Shown: piece after piece, positions 22,675-31,831 of the stretch
Layout of the letters: each line of letters begins with the position of its first letter
Numbering within the stretch: position 1 is the stretch's first letter
Source of the DNA: Nansenia antarctica
Lineage: Eukaryota; Chordata; Actinopteri; Argentiniformes; Microstomatidae
Reading direction: 5' to 3'
Assembly (NCBI GenBank): GCA_963989245.1
Contig: OZ022339.1
Location: forward strand, 19,654,162 to 19,718,161
DNA: 64,000 bases
The notes under the pieces: model-generated
Told to the model about the DNA's origin: nothing
The model's database searches: none
Seen by the model: only the letters and a program-made list of their open reading frames with translations
Translations under genes and position numbers: made by a program

Positions 22675-22918
22675 TGTAAATGTACTGACTTACATAGTGC
22701 CTTATTCCAAAGCGCTTTACAACGGCCTCTCATTCACCCATTCACACACACATTCACACACCAATGGTGACAAGCTGCCATGCAAGGCGCCGGCCCGCTC
22801 GTTGGGAGCAATTTGGGGTTAAGTGTCCAAGGACATTTCGACATGTGGCCAGCCGGGGTTCGAACCGCCGATCTGCCAACCTTGCGATCATTAGAAGCCG
22901 GCTCTACCTCCTGCACTG
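22675..22918 (-). mobile_element. tRNA-derived SINE, minus strand
   Basis: On the minus strand this has a tRNA-like head with an A-box-like GCAGGAGGTAGAG, a B box GGTTCGAACCCC (near 22855), then GTGTGAATGGGTGAATGAGAGGCC and the tail GTAAAGCGCTTTGGAATAAG. It matches the second copy at 40045-40305 over its length. SINEs are transcribed by RNA polymerase III and copied by a partner LINE (family knowledge). Confidence 0.8.
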
Positions 22919-23029
22919 TCCAGGGTTCTGAAAGACAGGTTTACCTGGGCCTGCGTGCGGGTCATCACAGCATGTACAGTATGTACAGTATGTACAGTAT
23001 GTATGTATTCAGGAGTTTATCAATTGGTC

Positions 23030-23685
23030 AAAATAATCTCTTTTACACTTGTGTGTCATGTCGGCTTCAAATGGTCCTGCAGTACATCAGTACCCTCGCG
23101 CTACTGCTAGTGTTAATGCATGCTTTTGTTATTACACGTTTGGACTATTGTAACAGTCTCCTTTCTGGTCTTCCGAAGAAAGCTATTGGCCAGCTGCAAT
23201 TAGTCCAAAATGCAGCAGCGAGAGTTTTAACCAAAACAAGCAGATGAGCTCATATAACTCCTATTTTAGAAACTCTACACTGGCTTCCTGTTAAGTTCAG
23301 AATAGATTTCAAGATCCTTCTGCTGGTTTATAAAGCTCTCACTGGCATAGCACCAGAATATTTGAAAGACCTCTTGCTAGCATATCAGCCCAATAGAGCT
23401 CTCAGGTCTTCTGACGCTGGTTTTCTCTGTGTACCACATGTACAAAAGAAGAGATTTGGTGAGGCTGCATTCACATTTTATGCACCCAAATTGTGGAATG
23501 CACTGCCAGTTCACATTAGGGATGCAACCTCAGCAAATATGTTCAAGTCAAGACTAAAAACCCATCTTTTTAATATTGCCTTTAAATTACAAAATAATTA
23601 AATTAAGATTATATAATGATTGGAGCACTTTGAGCTGCAACATTTGCAGGAAAAGCGCTATACAAAGTTATTATTATTATTATTA
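23030..23685 (+). mobile_element. CR1/L2-like LINE 3' end with ORF2 C-terminus
   Basis: Broken coding sequence carries the conserved C-terminal blocks of CR1/L2-type non-LTR retrotransposons: ITRLDYCNSLLSGLPKKAIG, LVQNAAARVLT, LHWLPVKFRIDFKILLLVYK, APEYLKDLL, and FYAPKLWNALPVHIR then FKSRLKTHLFNIAF. An in-frame stop (TGA, near 23247) breaks it. It ends with the tail GCAGGAAAAGCGCTATACAAAG and (TTA)n. It is 5'-truncated, as usual for LINE copies. Confidence 0.85.
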
Positions 23686-23689
23686 CTCC

Positions 23690-24572
23690 GTAGTGTTTTA
23701 TCTCTGTATTAGTATGGACCAGAGCATCATCCCAGATCAAACACTCCCACATAATGGGAACAGGCATCTCCAAGGACACCTCACCATGGATAATCCAGAG
23801 ACAGATCCTCCTGCTGGCTGCCAAGCCTTCTACTGGGGTTGAGATGACAAATGGAAAATGTCTCTGATGTTGGTGATCTTTGACAATGGACATGTGGAGC
23901 CTTACAACAGGGCGCCGTCCTAGTGTCCCTCCCCAGCCTTGCCTGCAGCTATAGTGATCCCATCTGTGATCCCTGCCTCCTCACAGTTTGGGCCCACTGC
24001 TGACCCATTGTCGGACTAATCCAGCGTGATTAACATCACATCGTCACCACAGACACGTATTGGAGCCGGATGGCTTGACAATATCTGGGGCTAAACCCAA
24101 CTCTCCCTCAGAGCAGCCAACATAAACACAGTCTAATTAACAGCTGTGGTTAAATGGTGTGGGGGGGGGGGGGCAGTGGGTGTGATATTAACAGGATCCA
24201 GGGGACTACAGTCTCATGACACACTGGCTGGGCTGGAGCTCTACAGGTGGTGAGAACACTGACATGGTCATGTTTTGGTTTAAGTGATGATAGTCTGTGA
24301 GTGTGTGTGTGTGCGTGCGTGCGTGCGCAGGAATTATGGAACATTTTCCTAAAATTCTTCCCAATGTTTGCAGCATTGATAAAACTGGATATAATCAAAC
24401 ATTCACCAGTGCTCTTTAGTAGCTTTTGGTACATTTTGGAATATAAAATACGTTTTTAGGCTTGCTTTCAAATATAGTGAAAAATGGGGTGGTCAAAAAT
24501 ATTAGCCCCCATGTGTATTTTTGCTTTCAAAACACACCTAATCAACCAATCAATCGCCCCCCAGTACCTAAA
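23690..24572. other. Intergenic with short Tc1-like remnants
   Basis: No supported gene. A G13 run lies at 24161-24173 and a short GTGTGCGTGCG tract at 24299-24327. The part at 24480-24560 (AATATTAGCCCCC and ACACACCTAATCAACCAATC) resembles the end of a Tc1-like element, but no partner terminus was placed with confidence. Confidence 0.4.
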
Positions 24573-24771
24573 GCGGGGTACACACATAAGGATTTTCAAA
24601 CTCTTAACCGATTTCTTATCTGAGACAGACCCCACACAGCCTTGACCGTATTGTGTGTGGTGTGTGGCGATTTTCCCATTTCAGCACCCCACAGACATAA
24701 AGATTATCATTACGACAGACTCCAGACTCTCTCGAGTCTCGTTCCCCACGCCAGAAATCTCGCGTGAACCC

Positions 24772-24840
24772 ATCCTTTTAATATTGCCTTTAAATTCCAA
24801 AATAATTGAATTAAGATTATATAATGATTAAAGCACTTTG
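24772..24840 (+). mobile_element. CR1/L2-like LINE tail, left part (split)
   Basis: The sequence from CATCCTTTTAATATTGCC to AAGCACTTTG matches the end of the LINE copy at 23565-23635. It continues at 30318 with AGCCGCAACG and the tail GCAGGAAAAGCGCTATACAA, showing that the gypsy element landed inside it. Confidence 0.8.
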
Positions 24841-25374
24841 TGTTATGACACGGGGGCGAGGGAGCTCAAGGACACGACACCGGAGGCAGAATAGAGTGTT
24901 AGCCCCGTAGGGTATTTATTTACAGTGCAGGTGGGTGGAAACACAGATGATGAGTCCGGAGGTTTCAGCCTGGCGGGCTGGGGGTTTCAACCTGGCGGGA
25001 TGGCGGTAGTGGTTGGCATGGGCTGTGGAGGAACAGGAAAGCAGGGTAAGTCTCCACGGTAGGCCAGTACATAAGATATCAACGAATCATAAGAATAGGC
25101 ACAAGAGTAAAGTTCATAACTAATCACAGAGGATACTTGCCAGGTCATTCTTAGGGAAGAACTGACGGTGAATGAAGGGAGTCCAGGGTAGATGTAGCCA
25201 GAGGGTTAATTGGGAGTGGAGACAGGTGTGTTGGTTTGACTGTGGCTGGATAACCCTCCAATCACCGGGAACGAGCTTCACCTGCGGCGGAGAGCACGCT
25301 GTGCTCGAGTTGTGGGGGCGGGTGCTCGAGCCGTGGGGGCGGGGGAGGGCGTGTGTGACGGCCCAGCCGTAACA
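24841..25374 (-). repeat. 3' LTR of the gypsy element at 24.8-30.3 kb
   Basis: 534 bp. On the coding strand it starts TGTTACGG and ends CATAACA, so it has TG...CA ends and short TGTTA/TAACA inverted termini. The last 97 bases of the Gag-Pol frame run into it. It appears identical to the 5' LTR. Confidence 0.93.
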
Positions 25375-28300
25375 GGACCCCCCCCCGAGGGGGAGCCTCC
25401 TGGCGACCGGCCCGGAGCCTCCGGGTGGGCCCGATAGAAGTCCGTGAGGAGGACTGGGGACATGATCTGGGACCGGGGAATCCAGCTCCGTTCCTCTGGG
25501 CCATATCCTTCCCAGTCCACCAGGTACTGGAAACCCCGGCCACAGCGACGAGCCCTGAGGAGCCTCCTTACCGCCCACTGGGGGTGGCCATCCACCAACT
25601 GAGGAGGGGGCGGCGCAGGGGCTGGTGGCATCAGGTCGCTGGCGACATGGGGCTTAACCCGGGAGACGTGGAACACCGGGTGGATCCGACGGAGGGAGTG
25701 AGGGAGGACCAGCCGGATGGCAGCGGGGTTGATGACCCGGTCGATGGCGTAGGGGCCGATGTACCTCGACGCCAACTTCCGGGAGGGGACATTGAGGGGG
25801 AGATCCGCCGTGGAGAGCCAGACCCTCTGGCCCACCTGGTACACCGGAGCTGGAGTGCGACGACGGTTGGCGCTTCGGGTAGTTCGGGCGGTGGCCCGAA
25901 GCAAGGCCGAGCGTACGGAGGTCCAGACCCGACGACAGCGAAGGAGGTGTGCCTGGACTGATGGTACCGACGCCTCGCCCTCCTGGGTAGAAAGCAGGGG
26001 TGGCTGGTACCCCAAGGAGCACTCGAAGGGGGACCGGCCGGTGGCTTCATTCACCATGGCGTTCAGGGAGTACTCCACCCAGGGTAGGTCCTTGCTCCAG
26101 GAGGATGGATGGAGGGAGGACATGCAGCGGAGTGCCGACTCCAGGCTCTGGTTGGCTCTCTCCGCCTGCCCATTGGTCTGGGGATGGTAGCCGGAGGAGA
26201 GGCTGGTCGTGGCCCCAATCCCAGAACAGAAGGCCTGCCACACCTTGGATGTGAACTGGGGGCCACGGTCGGAAACCACATCCTGGGGAAGCCCGTAAAG
26301 CCGGAAGACGTGGGTGGTGAGTAGCTCCGCCGTCTCCGCCGAGGTCGGTAGCTTTGCCAGAGCTACCAACCGCACGGACTTGGAGAAGCGGTCCACGATG
26401 GTGAGGATGACCGTGTTGCCTAGGGACGGGGGAAGGCCGGTCACGAAGTCCATGGCGAGGTGGGACCACGGTCGACCGGGCACGGGTAGAGGCCGCAGCA
26501 GTCCTGAAGGCGGCCGGTGGGATGCCTTGCTGCGAGCGCAGGTAGGGCAGGCCGAGACGAACTCCCTGACGTTCGCGGCCATGGTGGACCACCAGAACCG
26601 CCGGCGCAGGAAGGACAGTGTGCGTAGGGCCCCAGGATGGCAGGCGAAGCGGCTGGCGTGGCCCCACTGCATCACCTTGGTCCTGACGGCGTCCGGGACG
26701 AAGAGACGGCCGGGGGACCCCGGTCGGGGATCTGGCTGGGTGCGCTGTGCAGCTCTGACCACCGCCTCGATCTCCAGGGTGACCACTCCAACGACCCGGG
26801 AGGATGGAACGATGGTGTCCGGAGTGGTGGGTTCCTCCTCTGCGGCATGGAGCCGAGAAAGGGAGTCAGCCTTGGCGTTCAGGGAGCCCGGACGGAACGT
26901 GAGGTGGAAGTTAAACCGCCCGAGGAACAGGGCCCAGCGTGCCTGACGGGAGTTCAACCGCCTGGCCGACTTGATGTAGGTTAGGTTCTTGTGGTCCGAC
27001 CAGACGGTGAAGGGGTGCTCCGCGCCCTCCAGCCAGTGCCGCCACTCGTGGAACGCCTCCACCACCGCCAGCAGCTCGCGGTTCCCGATGTCGTAGTTGG
27101 CCTCGGCGGAGGTATAACGGCGGGAGTAGAAGGCGCAGGGGTGCACGGTCTGGTCCTCCGATCGTTGAGAGAGCACGCCACCGACGCCCGTGTCTGAGGC
27201 GTCCACCTCCACAATGAAGGGCCTAGAGGGGTCTGGGTTGATTAGGACCGGCGCCGAGGTGAAGAGCCTCTTCAGGTCACTGAAGGCAGCGCTGGCTGCT
27301 GGTGTCCACGTGAACTGGCGCAGGGGGGAGGTGAGGGCAGTGAGGGGGGCGGCTACCCGGCTGAAGTCCCGGATGAATCGCCGGTAGAAGTTGGCAAAGC
27401 CGAGGAATGACTGCAGCTGTTTCCGGGTGGTAGGTTGGCCCCACTCGACGACGGCCCGAGTCTTCTTGGGGTCAGGGCGAGTCAACCCACCCTCCACGAT
27501 GAGCCCCAGGAATTCCACAGAGTGAGTGTGGAACGAGCACTTCTCAGCCTTAATAAAAAGGCGATTCTCCAGTAGGCGCTGGAGGACTAGGCGGACATGT
27601 TGGACATGCTCCTCAGGGTTCCTGGAGAATACTAGGATGTCATCCAGGTAGAGGACGACAAAGATGTCCAGCATGTCCCTGAGGACGTCGTTCATGAGGG
27701 CCTGAAAGACGGAGGGGGCGTTAGTGAGACCAAAGGGCATGACAAGGTACTCATAGTGGCCACGGGGGGTCTTGAACGCCGTCTTCCACTCGTCACCCTC
27801 ACGAATCCGGACCAGATGGTAGGCGTTCCGGAGGTCCAGCTTAGTGAAGATGGTGGCCCCAAGGAGGGGCTCAAAGTTGGAGCTCATGAGGGGGAGAGGA
27901 TAGGTGTTCCGGACGGTGATGGCATTGAGCTCACGGTAGTCAATGCATGGCCTGAGGGTTCCATCCTTCTTCTTCACGAAGAAAAACCCCGCTGCCACCG
28001 GGGAGTGTGATGGACGGATGAGCCCCTCAGCCAGACAGTCGGAGATGTAGGTGTCCATGGCTGCCTTCTCCGGGGGGGCAAGGTTGTAGAGGCGACTGAC
28101 CGGAAGTTTGTTGCCAGGGCGGAGCTCGACGGCACAGTCGTAGGGCCGGTGAGGCGGCAGGGTGCGAGCACGCTCCTTGCTGAAGGCCTCTCCGAGGTCG
28201 TGGTAGACCTCTGGGATGGAGGAGAGGTCAGGGGGAGCCGGAGGCGGTCGCAGAGGCGATGTGGGGGTATGGGCGGCACGGAGGCACCGGGCGTAGCATG

Positions 28301-29771
28301 CGGTACTCCAGCTCAGGATACGTCCCTCACCATAGCTGACATGGGGAATGTGGAGCTCGAGCCACGGTCGTCCCAGGATGAGCGGGGACTGGGGGGTCTT
28401 GAGGATGTAAAACCGGATCTCCTCCACATGGTTCCCAGAGACGGTCAAGGAGAGGGGTGTAGAGCGATGGGTGAGAGGCCCCAGGCTGTGTCCGTCTAGG
28501 GCTGAGACGGAGAGGGGGGTCTCGAGGGCAACGAGGGGAACGGCAGCTGAGCGGGCCAGCTGGGCGTCCATAAAGTTCTCGTCTGCTCCCGAGTCAATAA
28601 TGGCCTCGACCGTGAGGTTCTGCCCCTGCCAGGAGAGGGTGACAGAGAACCTGGCTGGGCTGGTGGTAGGTGGGGATTGAGAGACACGGCTCACCCGGAT
28701 TCCACCTTCGGGTGAGCCTGCCCCTTTTGATAGGGACGGGCAGGTGTCACGGAGGTGTCCCTTCTCTCCACAGTAGAGGCACAGGCCCTGGGCCCTTCTC
28801 CTCTCCTTCTCCGCCGTGGTGAGGCGGGCTCGACCAAGCTGCATCGGCTCCTCGCCAGTGCATGGGGTGTAGGTCGACTCCCGTGCGGAGGAGGGGTTGG
28901 CTGTGACGATAGGGTCCTGGGGGCGTGGCGAGCTGGTCTGGTAGCGCCCTCTCTCTCTCCGACGCTCCCGGGAGCGCTCGTCAACGTCGATGGCTAGGGC
29001 CACTAGTTCGTCCAGGGCGGCGGGTCTGTCCCGGACGAGCTCGTCCTTGATGGCCTCACTCAGCCCCTGGCGGAAAGCAGATCGCAGTGCCCTGTCATTC
29101 CATCCGCTTCCGGCTGCCAGGGTGCGAAACTCGGTAGAGTAGGCCGCCGCGGTCCGGTTCCCCTGGTGGAGTGACATCAGTCGCGCCCCGACCTCCTGTC
29201 CTGCAGTGGGGTGGTCGAAAACCCTCTTGAACTCCGTGAGGAAGGTAGCGTAGTCACCGAACAGGTCAGGGCGGGCGCAGAGGGTGGCCTGGACCCAATT
29301 CAGGGCGTCGCCGGTGGTGAGGTTGGTGATGAACGCCACCCGGGCTGCCGGCGACCAGAACTGGCTGGGCTGATGCGAGAACACCAGCTCGCACTGGAGG
29401 ATGAAGCCTCGGAACTGGGCGAAGGCTCCGTCGAAGGGGCGGGGGCTGGCTAGGTGGGGCTCCCGTGGCTGTCCAGTAGGTGGTGCCGGTAGCTGGGCAG
29501 GGTCAGGGAGAGCAGGGGGGGGGGCAAAGGCTGCGAGCGCGGCCACCTGTGCTGTAAGCGCTTGGGTCGTAGAGATGAGGTGCTGCAGCTGGGTGGCGCG
29601 GTGCTCCTGGTTAGCCTCCTGGGTTGTCATGCGAGTGTTCAGGGCCTGGCACGCTGTAGCGGCCGCCTGGAGGAGGTGAGTGTGTTCGTCGAGGATCTGG
29701 ATAGCCGTCGGACCGGATCCAGGGGTGGGAGATGGTGCCCGGTCCTTCGTGTCGTCTGAGCCCAATTGCAT
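25278..29771 (-). CDS. Gag-Pol polyprotein (gag, protease, RT, RNase H, integrase, chromodomain)
   Basis: A single open frame of 1497 residues. Gag: an N-terminal coiled-coil-like Gln/Ala region, then a capsid-like helical region (about 100-260) and a CCHC zinc knuckle, CLYCGEKGHLRDTC (331-344). Protease: IIDSGADENF (catalytic Asp near 393). RT: LYLDDILVF (about 706-714). RNase H: VEVDASDTGVGGVLSQ. Integrase: an HHCC finger (HASRFACHPG then CPTCARSK), then the DDE core beginning AMDFVTG (Asp about 1108), SDRGPQFTSK and GYHPQTNGQAERANQ. A chromodomain (YLVDWEGYGPEERSWIPR) lies at about 1410-1460. It makes and integrates cDNA of the element. The start is the ATG 12 bases after the LTR. Gag and Pol are in one frame with no frameshift. 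The C-terminus crosses the polypurine tract into the 3' LTR. Confidence 0.92.
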   Translation of the reverse strand: MQLGSDDTKDRAPSPTPGSGPTAIQILDEHTHLLQAAATACQALNTRMTTQEANQEHRATQLQHLISTTQALTAQVAALAAFAPPPALPDPAQLPAPPTGQPREPHLASPRPFDGAFAQFRGFILQCELVFSHQPSQFWSPAARVAFITNLTTGDALNWVQATLCARPDLFGDYATFLTEFKRVFDHPTAGQEVGARLMSLHQGNRTAAAYSTEFRTLAAGSGWNDRALRSAFRQGLSEAIKDELVRDRPAALDELVALAIDVDERSRERRRERGRYQTSSPRPQDPIVTANPSSARESTYTPCTGEEPMQLGRARLTTAEKERRRAQGLCLYCGEKGHLRDTCPSLSKGAGSPEGGIRVSRVSQSPPTTSPARFSVTLSWQGQNLTVEAIIDSGADENFMDAQLARSAAVPLVALETPLSVSALDGHSLGPLTHRSTPLSLTVSGNHVEEIRFYILKTPQSPLILGRPWLELHIPHVSYGEGRILSWSTACYARCLRAAHTPTSPLRPPPAPPDLSSIPEVYHDLGEAFSKERARTLPPHRPYDCAVELRPGNKLPVSRLYNLAPPEKAAMDTYISDCLAEGLIRPSHSPVAAGFFFVKKKDGTLRPCIDYRELNAITVRNTYPLPLMSSNFEPLLGATIFTKLDLRNAYHLVRIREGDEWKTAFKTPRGHYEYLVMPFGLTNAPSVFQALMNDVLRDMLDIFVVLYLDDILVFSRNPEEHVQHVRLVLQRLLENRLFIKAEKCSFHTHSVEFLGLIVEGGLTRPDPKKTRAVVEWGQPTTRKQLQSFLGFANFYRRFIRDFSRVAAPLTALTSPLRQFTWTPAASAAFSDLKRLFTSAPVLINPDPSRPFIVEVDASDTGVGGVLSQRSEDQTVHPCAFYSRRYTSAEANYDIGNRELLAVVEAFHEWRHWLEGAEHPFTVWSDHKNLTYIKSARRLNSRQARWALFLGRFNFHLTFRPGSLNAKADSLSRLHAAEEEPTTPDTIVPSSRVVGVVTLEIEAVVRAAQRTQPDPRPGSPGRLFVPDAVRTKVMQWGHASRFACHPGALRTLSFLRRRFWWSTMAANVREFVSACPTCARSKASHRPPSGLLRPLPVPGRPWSHLAMDFVTGLPPSLGNTVILTIVDRFSKSVRLVALAKLPTSAETAELLTTHVFRLYGLPQDVVSDRGPQFTSKVWQAFCSGIGATTSLSSGYHPQTNGQAERANQSLESALRCMSSLHPSSWSKDLPWVEYSLNAMVNEATGRSPFECSLGYQPPLLSTQEGEASVPSVQAHLLRCRRVWTSVRSALLRATARTTRSANRRRTPAPVYQVGQRVWLSTADLPLNVPSRKLASRYIGPYAIDRVINPAAIRLVLPHSLRRIHPVFHVSRVKPHVASDLMPPAPAPPPPQLVDGHPQWAVRRLLRARRCGRGFQYLVDWEGYGPEERSWIPRSQIMSPVLLTDFYRAHPEAPGRSPGGSPSGGGPVTAGPSHTPSPAPTARAPAPTTRAQRALRRR
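25375..25387 (-). promoter_or_regulatory. Polypurine tract of the first gypsy element
   Basis: On the coding strand, CGGGGGGGGGTCC lies immediately before the 3' LTR. It is the expected primer site for plus-strand DNA synthesis. It is also inside the Gag-Pol reading frame, where it encodes Gly-rich residues. Confidence 0.75.
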
Positions 29772-29772
29772 G

Positions 29773-29783
29773 GTCAGTTCTTC
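29773..29783 (-). promoter_or_regulatory. Self-priming-type primer-binding site
   Basis: On the coding strand, GAAGAACTGAC directly follows the last LTR base and lies one base before the start codon. It is a perfect 11-nt complement of GTCAGTTCTTC inside the LTR (30099-30109 in the 5' copy), and the match stops at both ends. Tf1 and related sushi-type elements prime reverse transcription with the first 11 nt of their own mRNA (established for Tf1). No tRNA 3'-end complement starting TGG is present here. Confidence 0.75.
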
Positions 29784-30317
29784 TGTTATGACACGGGGGC
29801 GAGGGAGCTCAAGGACACGACACCGGAGGCAGAATAGAGTGTTAGCCCCGTAGGGTATTTATTTACAGTGCAGGTGGGTGGAAACACAGATGATGAGTCC
29901 GGAGGTTTCAGCCTGGCGGGCTGGGGGTTTCAACCTGGCGGGATGGCGGTAGTGGTTGGCATGGGCTGTGGAGGAACAGGAAAGCAGGGTAAGTCTCCAC
30001 GGTAGGCCAGTACATAAGATATCAACGAATCATAAGAATAGGCACAAGAGTAAAGTTCATAACTAATCACAGAGGATACTTGCCAGGTCATTCTTAGGGA
30101 AGAACTGACGGTGAATGAAGGGAGTCCAGGGTAGATGTAGCCAGAGGGTTAATTGGGAGTGGAGACAGGTGTGTTGGTTTGACTGTGGCTGGATAACCCT
30201 CCAATCACCGGGAACGAGCTTCACCTGCGGCGGAGAGCACGCTGTGCTCGAGTTGTGGGGGCGGGTGCTCGAGCCGTGGGGGCGGGGGAGGGCGTGTGTG
30301 ACGGCCCAGCCGTAACA
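29784..30317 (-). repeat. 5' LTR of the gypsy element at 24.8-30.3 kb
   Basis: 534 bp, apparently identical to the 3' copy. If the self-priming reading is right, transcription starts at about 30109 on the minus strand. The upstream part (U3) would then be 30110-30317 and the downstream part to 29784 would be R plus U5. No strong TATA box is evident at the expected distance. Confidence 0.93.
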
Positions 30318-30360
30318 CTTTGAGCCGCAACGTTTGCAGGAAAAGCGCTATACAAATAAA

Positions 30361-30392
<32 letters not shown>
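30318..30392 (+). mobile_element. CR1/L2-like LINE tail, right part
   Basis: Continues the piece at 24772-24840 after the CTTTG duplication: AGCCGCAACG, GCAGGAAAAGCGCTATACAA, then (TTA)n. Confidence 0.8.
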
Positions 30393-30702
30393 CTAACGTA
30401 GTACCCTGACTGACCTGTACGAGGCAACCATGTGCGACAGGGCAAATAAAGTGCCGAAGAAGTCAGCTCGCTTCTTGATTGGCTACATTCCATTCCACGC
30501 ACTCTCGGACTCGCAAGCAGGGTTGCCAGATGGGATTGACATTTTCCACCCTAACCACAGTCTAAAACCGCTAATTCCACCCAAAAAAACCCGAGTCCAT
30601 CTGGCAACCCTAGGATTTTTGGTCGTAGGTATTGAACACATTTGACATTTACGATTGCCGGCCACAACCATTTTCCGAGCAGATTGTCGGGAGGGATTGA
30701 CT

Positions 30703-30985
30703 CTTAACACACCTCACATCACAGGATAATGTTATAGGAAAATCTTTAGAGCCATCCGATAATTGGGTGTTTTCTATCTTTGGTCGGAAGGGGGAAAATC
30801 GGGCCAAAATCGGCCAGATAACCTTTATGTGTGTACCCGGCTTAACACACCTCACACCACAGGATAATGTTATAGGAAAATCTTTAGAGCCATCCGATAA
30901 TCGGGCGTTTTATGTCTTTGGTCGGAAGGGGGGAAATCGGGCCAAAATCGGCCAGATAATCTTTATGTGTGTACCCCGCTTAACT
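30703..30985 (+). repeat. Two tandem 138-bp units
   Basis: The block beginning CTTAACACACCTCACA repeats at 30703 and 30841, with the next unit starting at 30979 before diverging. Each copy ends in the TTTATGTGTGTACCC motif of the host DNA transposon's terminus. Few differences separate the copies. Confidence 0.85.
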
Positions 30986-30989
30986 GACC

Positions 30990-31215
30990 TCCTCACCCAA
31001 CATACCCCTTCTCGGAACCTGCGACCCTCAGACATGGGCCTGTTGTCCACCCCCCGCATCAAACTACAGACCTTTGGGGACAGAGCCTTCACGGTGGCTG
31101 CACCTGCCCTCTGGAACTCTCTCCCCATAATGATCCGCAACGCCCCCACCCTGGACTCCTTCAAATCAGCCCTCAAACCCCATCTGTTCACCAAGGCCTT
31201 TGGCCCCTAGTCACT
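30990..31215 (+). mobile_element. CR1/L2-like LINE ORF2 C-terminal fragment
   Basis: Encodes LRPSDMGLLSTPRIKLQTFG, then FTVAAPALWNSLPIMIRN, then FKSALKPHLFTKAF, the conserved C-terminal blocks of CR1/L2-type ORF2, ending at a TAG. It is a different subfamily from the copy at 23.0-23.7 kb and is 5'-truncated. Confidence 0.8.
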
Positions 31216-31265
31216 GTTTCTGTTTTGTTTTGTTTGTTTGTTTTCTGTTTTGTCTGTCTGACCAT

Positions 31266-31545
31266 TTCCTGATATTCCCGATATTCCCAATACAGCACAC
31301 CACATACATAAAGATCTGTTGTTACGACAGTCTAGAGTCTCGTCCCCCAAGCGAGAAATCTCGCGTGATCAGGGTAGTAGTACCCTGACTGACCTGTAGA
31401 GGCAGCCATGTGCGACAGGGCAAATAAAGTGCCGAAGAACAAAAAGAAGAAGTCAGTCAGCTCGCTTCTTGATTGGCTACATTCCATCCCACGTCACAAT
31501 CGGACTCACGAGCAGGGTTGCCAGATGGGGCCGGTTTTTATTTTA
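31266..31545. repeat. Second copy of the sequence seen at 24.7 kb and 30.4 kb
   Basis: 31300-31365 (CATACATAAAGATCTGTTGT, then GAGAAATCTCGCGTGA) resembles 24710-24770. 31385-31530 (CCATGTGCGACAGGGCAAAT, then CGCTTCTTGATTGGCTACAT, then GGGTTGCCAGATGGG) resembles 30428-30532. These are parts of the same DNA-transposon family, duplicated locally. Confidence 0.6.
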
Positions 31546-31831
31546 TTTTACAAACATCATTGGCAACAGACATACAGTTTAGAGGGCAGGAGATGGGCAC
31601 CTGCCCAATAGTAATTAGCGGTTTTCTGACAATATAGGTTTTGGGCTGGTTTTTGGTGGATTTAGCGGTTTTTAGACTGTGGTTAGGCTCGAAATTGTCA
31701 ATCCTATCTGGCAACCCTGATCGCAAGTTGTCAGTTTCGCCCACACACAAGAGGACTTTTGATCTGCTCGGAATCTGCTCGGAAAATGGTCGGGGTGACC
31801 CGCACAGAGCCCAGATCTCAATCCTGAGAAT

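Larger units (their letters stand above)
24841..30317 (-). mobile_element. Complete Ty3/gypsy chromovirus-type LTR retrotransposon
   Basis: The 5477-bp element has two LTRs of 534 bp that look identical and the 5-bp target duplication CTTTG on both sides. It lies on the minus strand with one Gag-Pol frame that ends in a chromodomain. The primer-binding site directly abuts the 5' LTR and is complementary to an 11-nt site in the LTR, as in the self-priming Tf1/sushi group. Intact LTRs, target duplication and an open frame suggest recent insertion and possible activity. Confidence 0.93.
24573..30985. mobile_element. Interrupted DNA transposon hosting nested insertions
   Basis: The left end has AAAGCGGGGTACACACATAA (about 24573). 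The right end (about 30955-30985) has TTTATGTGTGTACCCCGCTT, its inverse, so the ends form a terminal inverted repeat of about 25 bp. A third, internal copy of this motif lies at 30822-30845 as part of a tandem duplication. A LINE tail and the complete gypsy element 24841-30317 sit between the ends. Superfamily not determined. Confidence 0.5.

Noticed and set aside
25425..29759. Numerous plus-strand frames opposite the gypsy polyprotein
   Set aside because: Antisense shadows of the intact 1497-codon Gag-Pol frame.
24841..30317. Endogenous retrovirus with envelope gene
   Set aside because: No env-like frame exists in either LTR element; both are envelope-less Ty3/gypsy retrotransposons.
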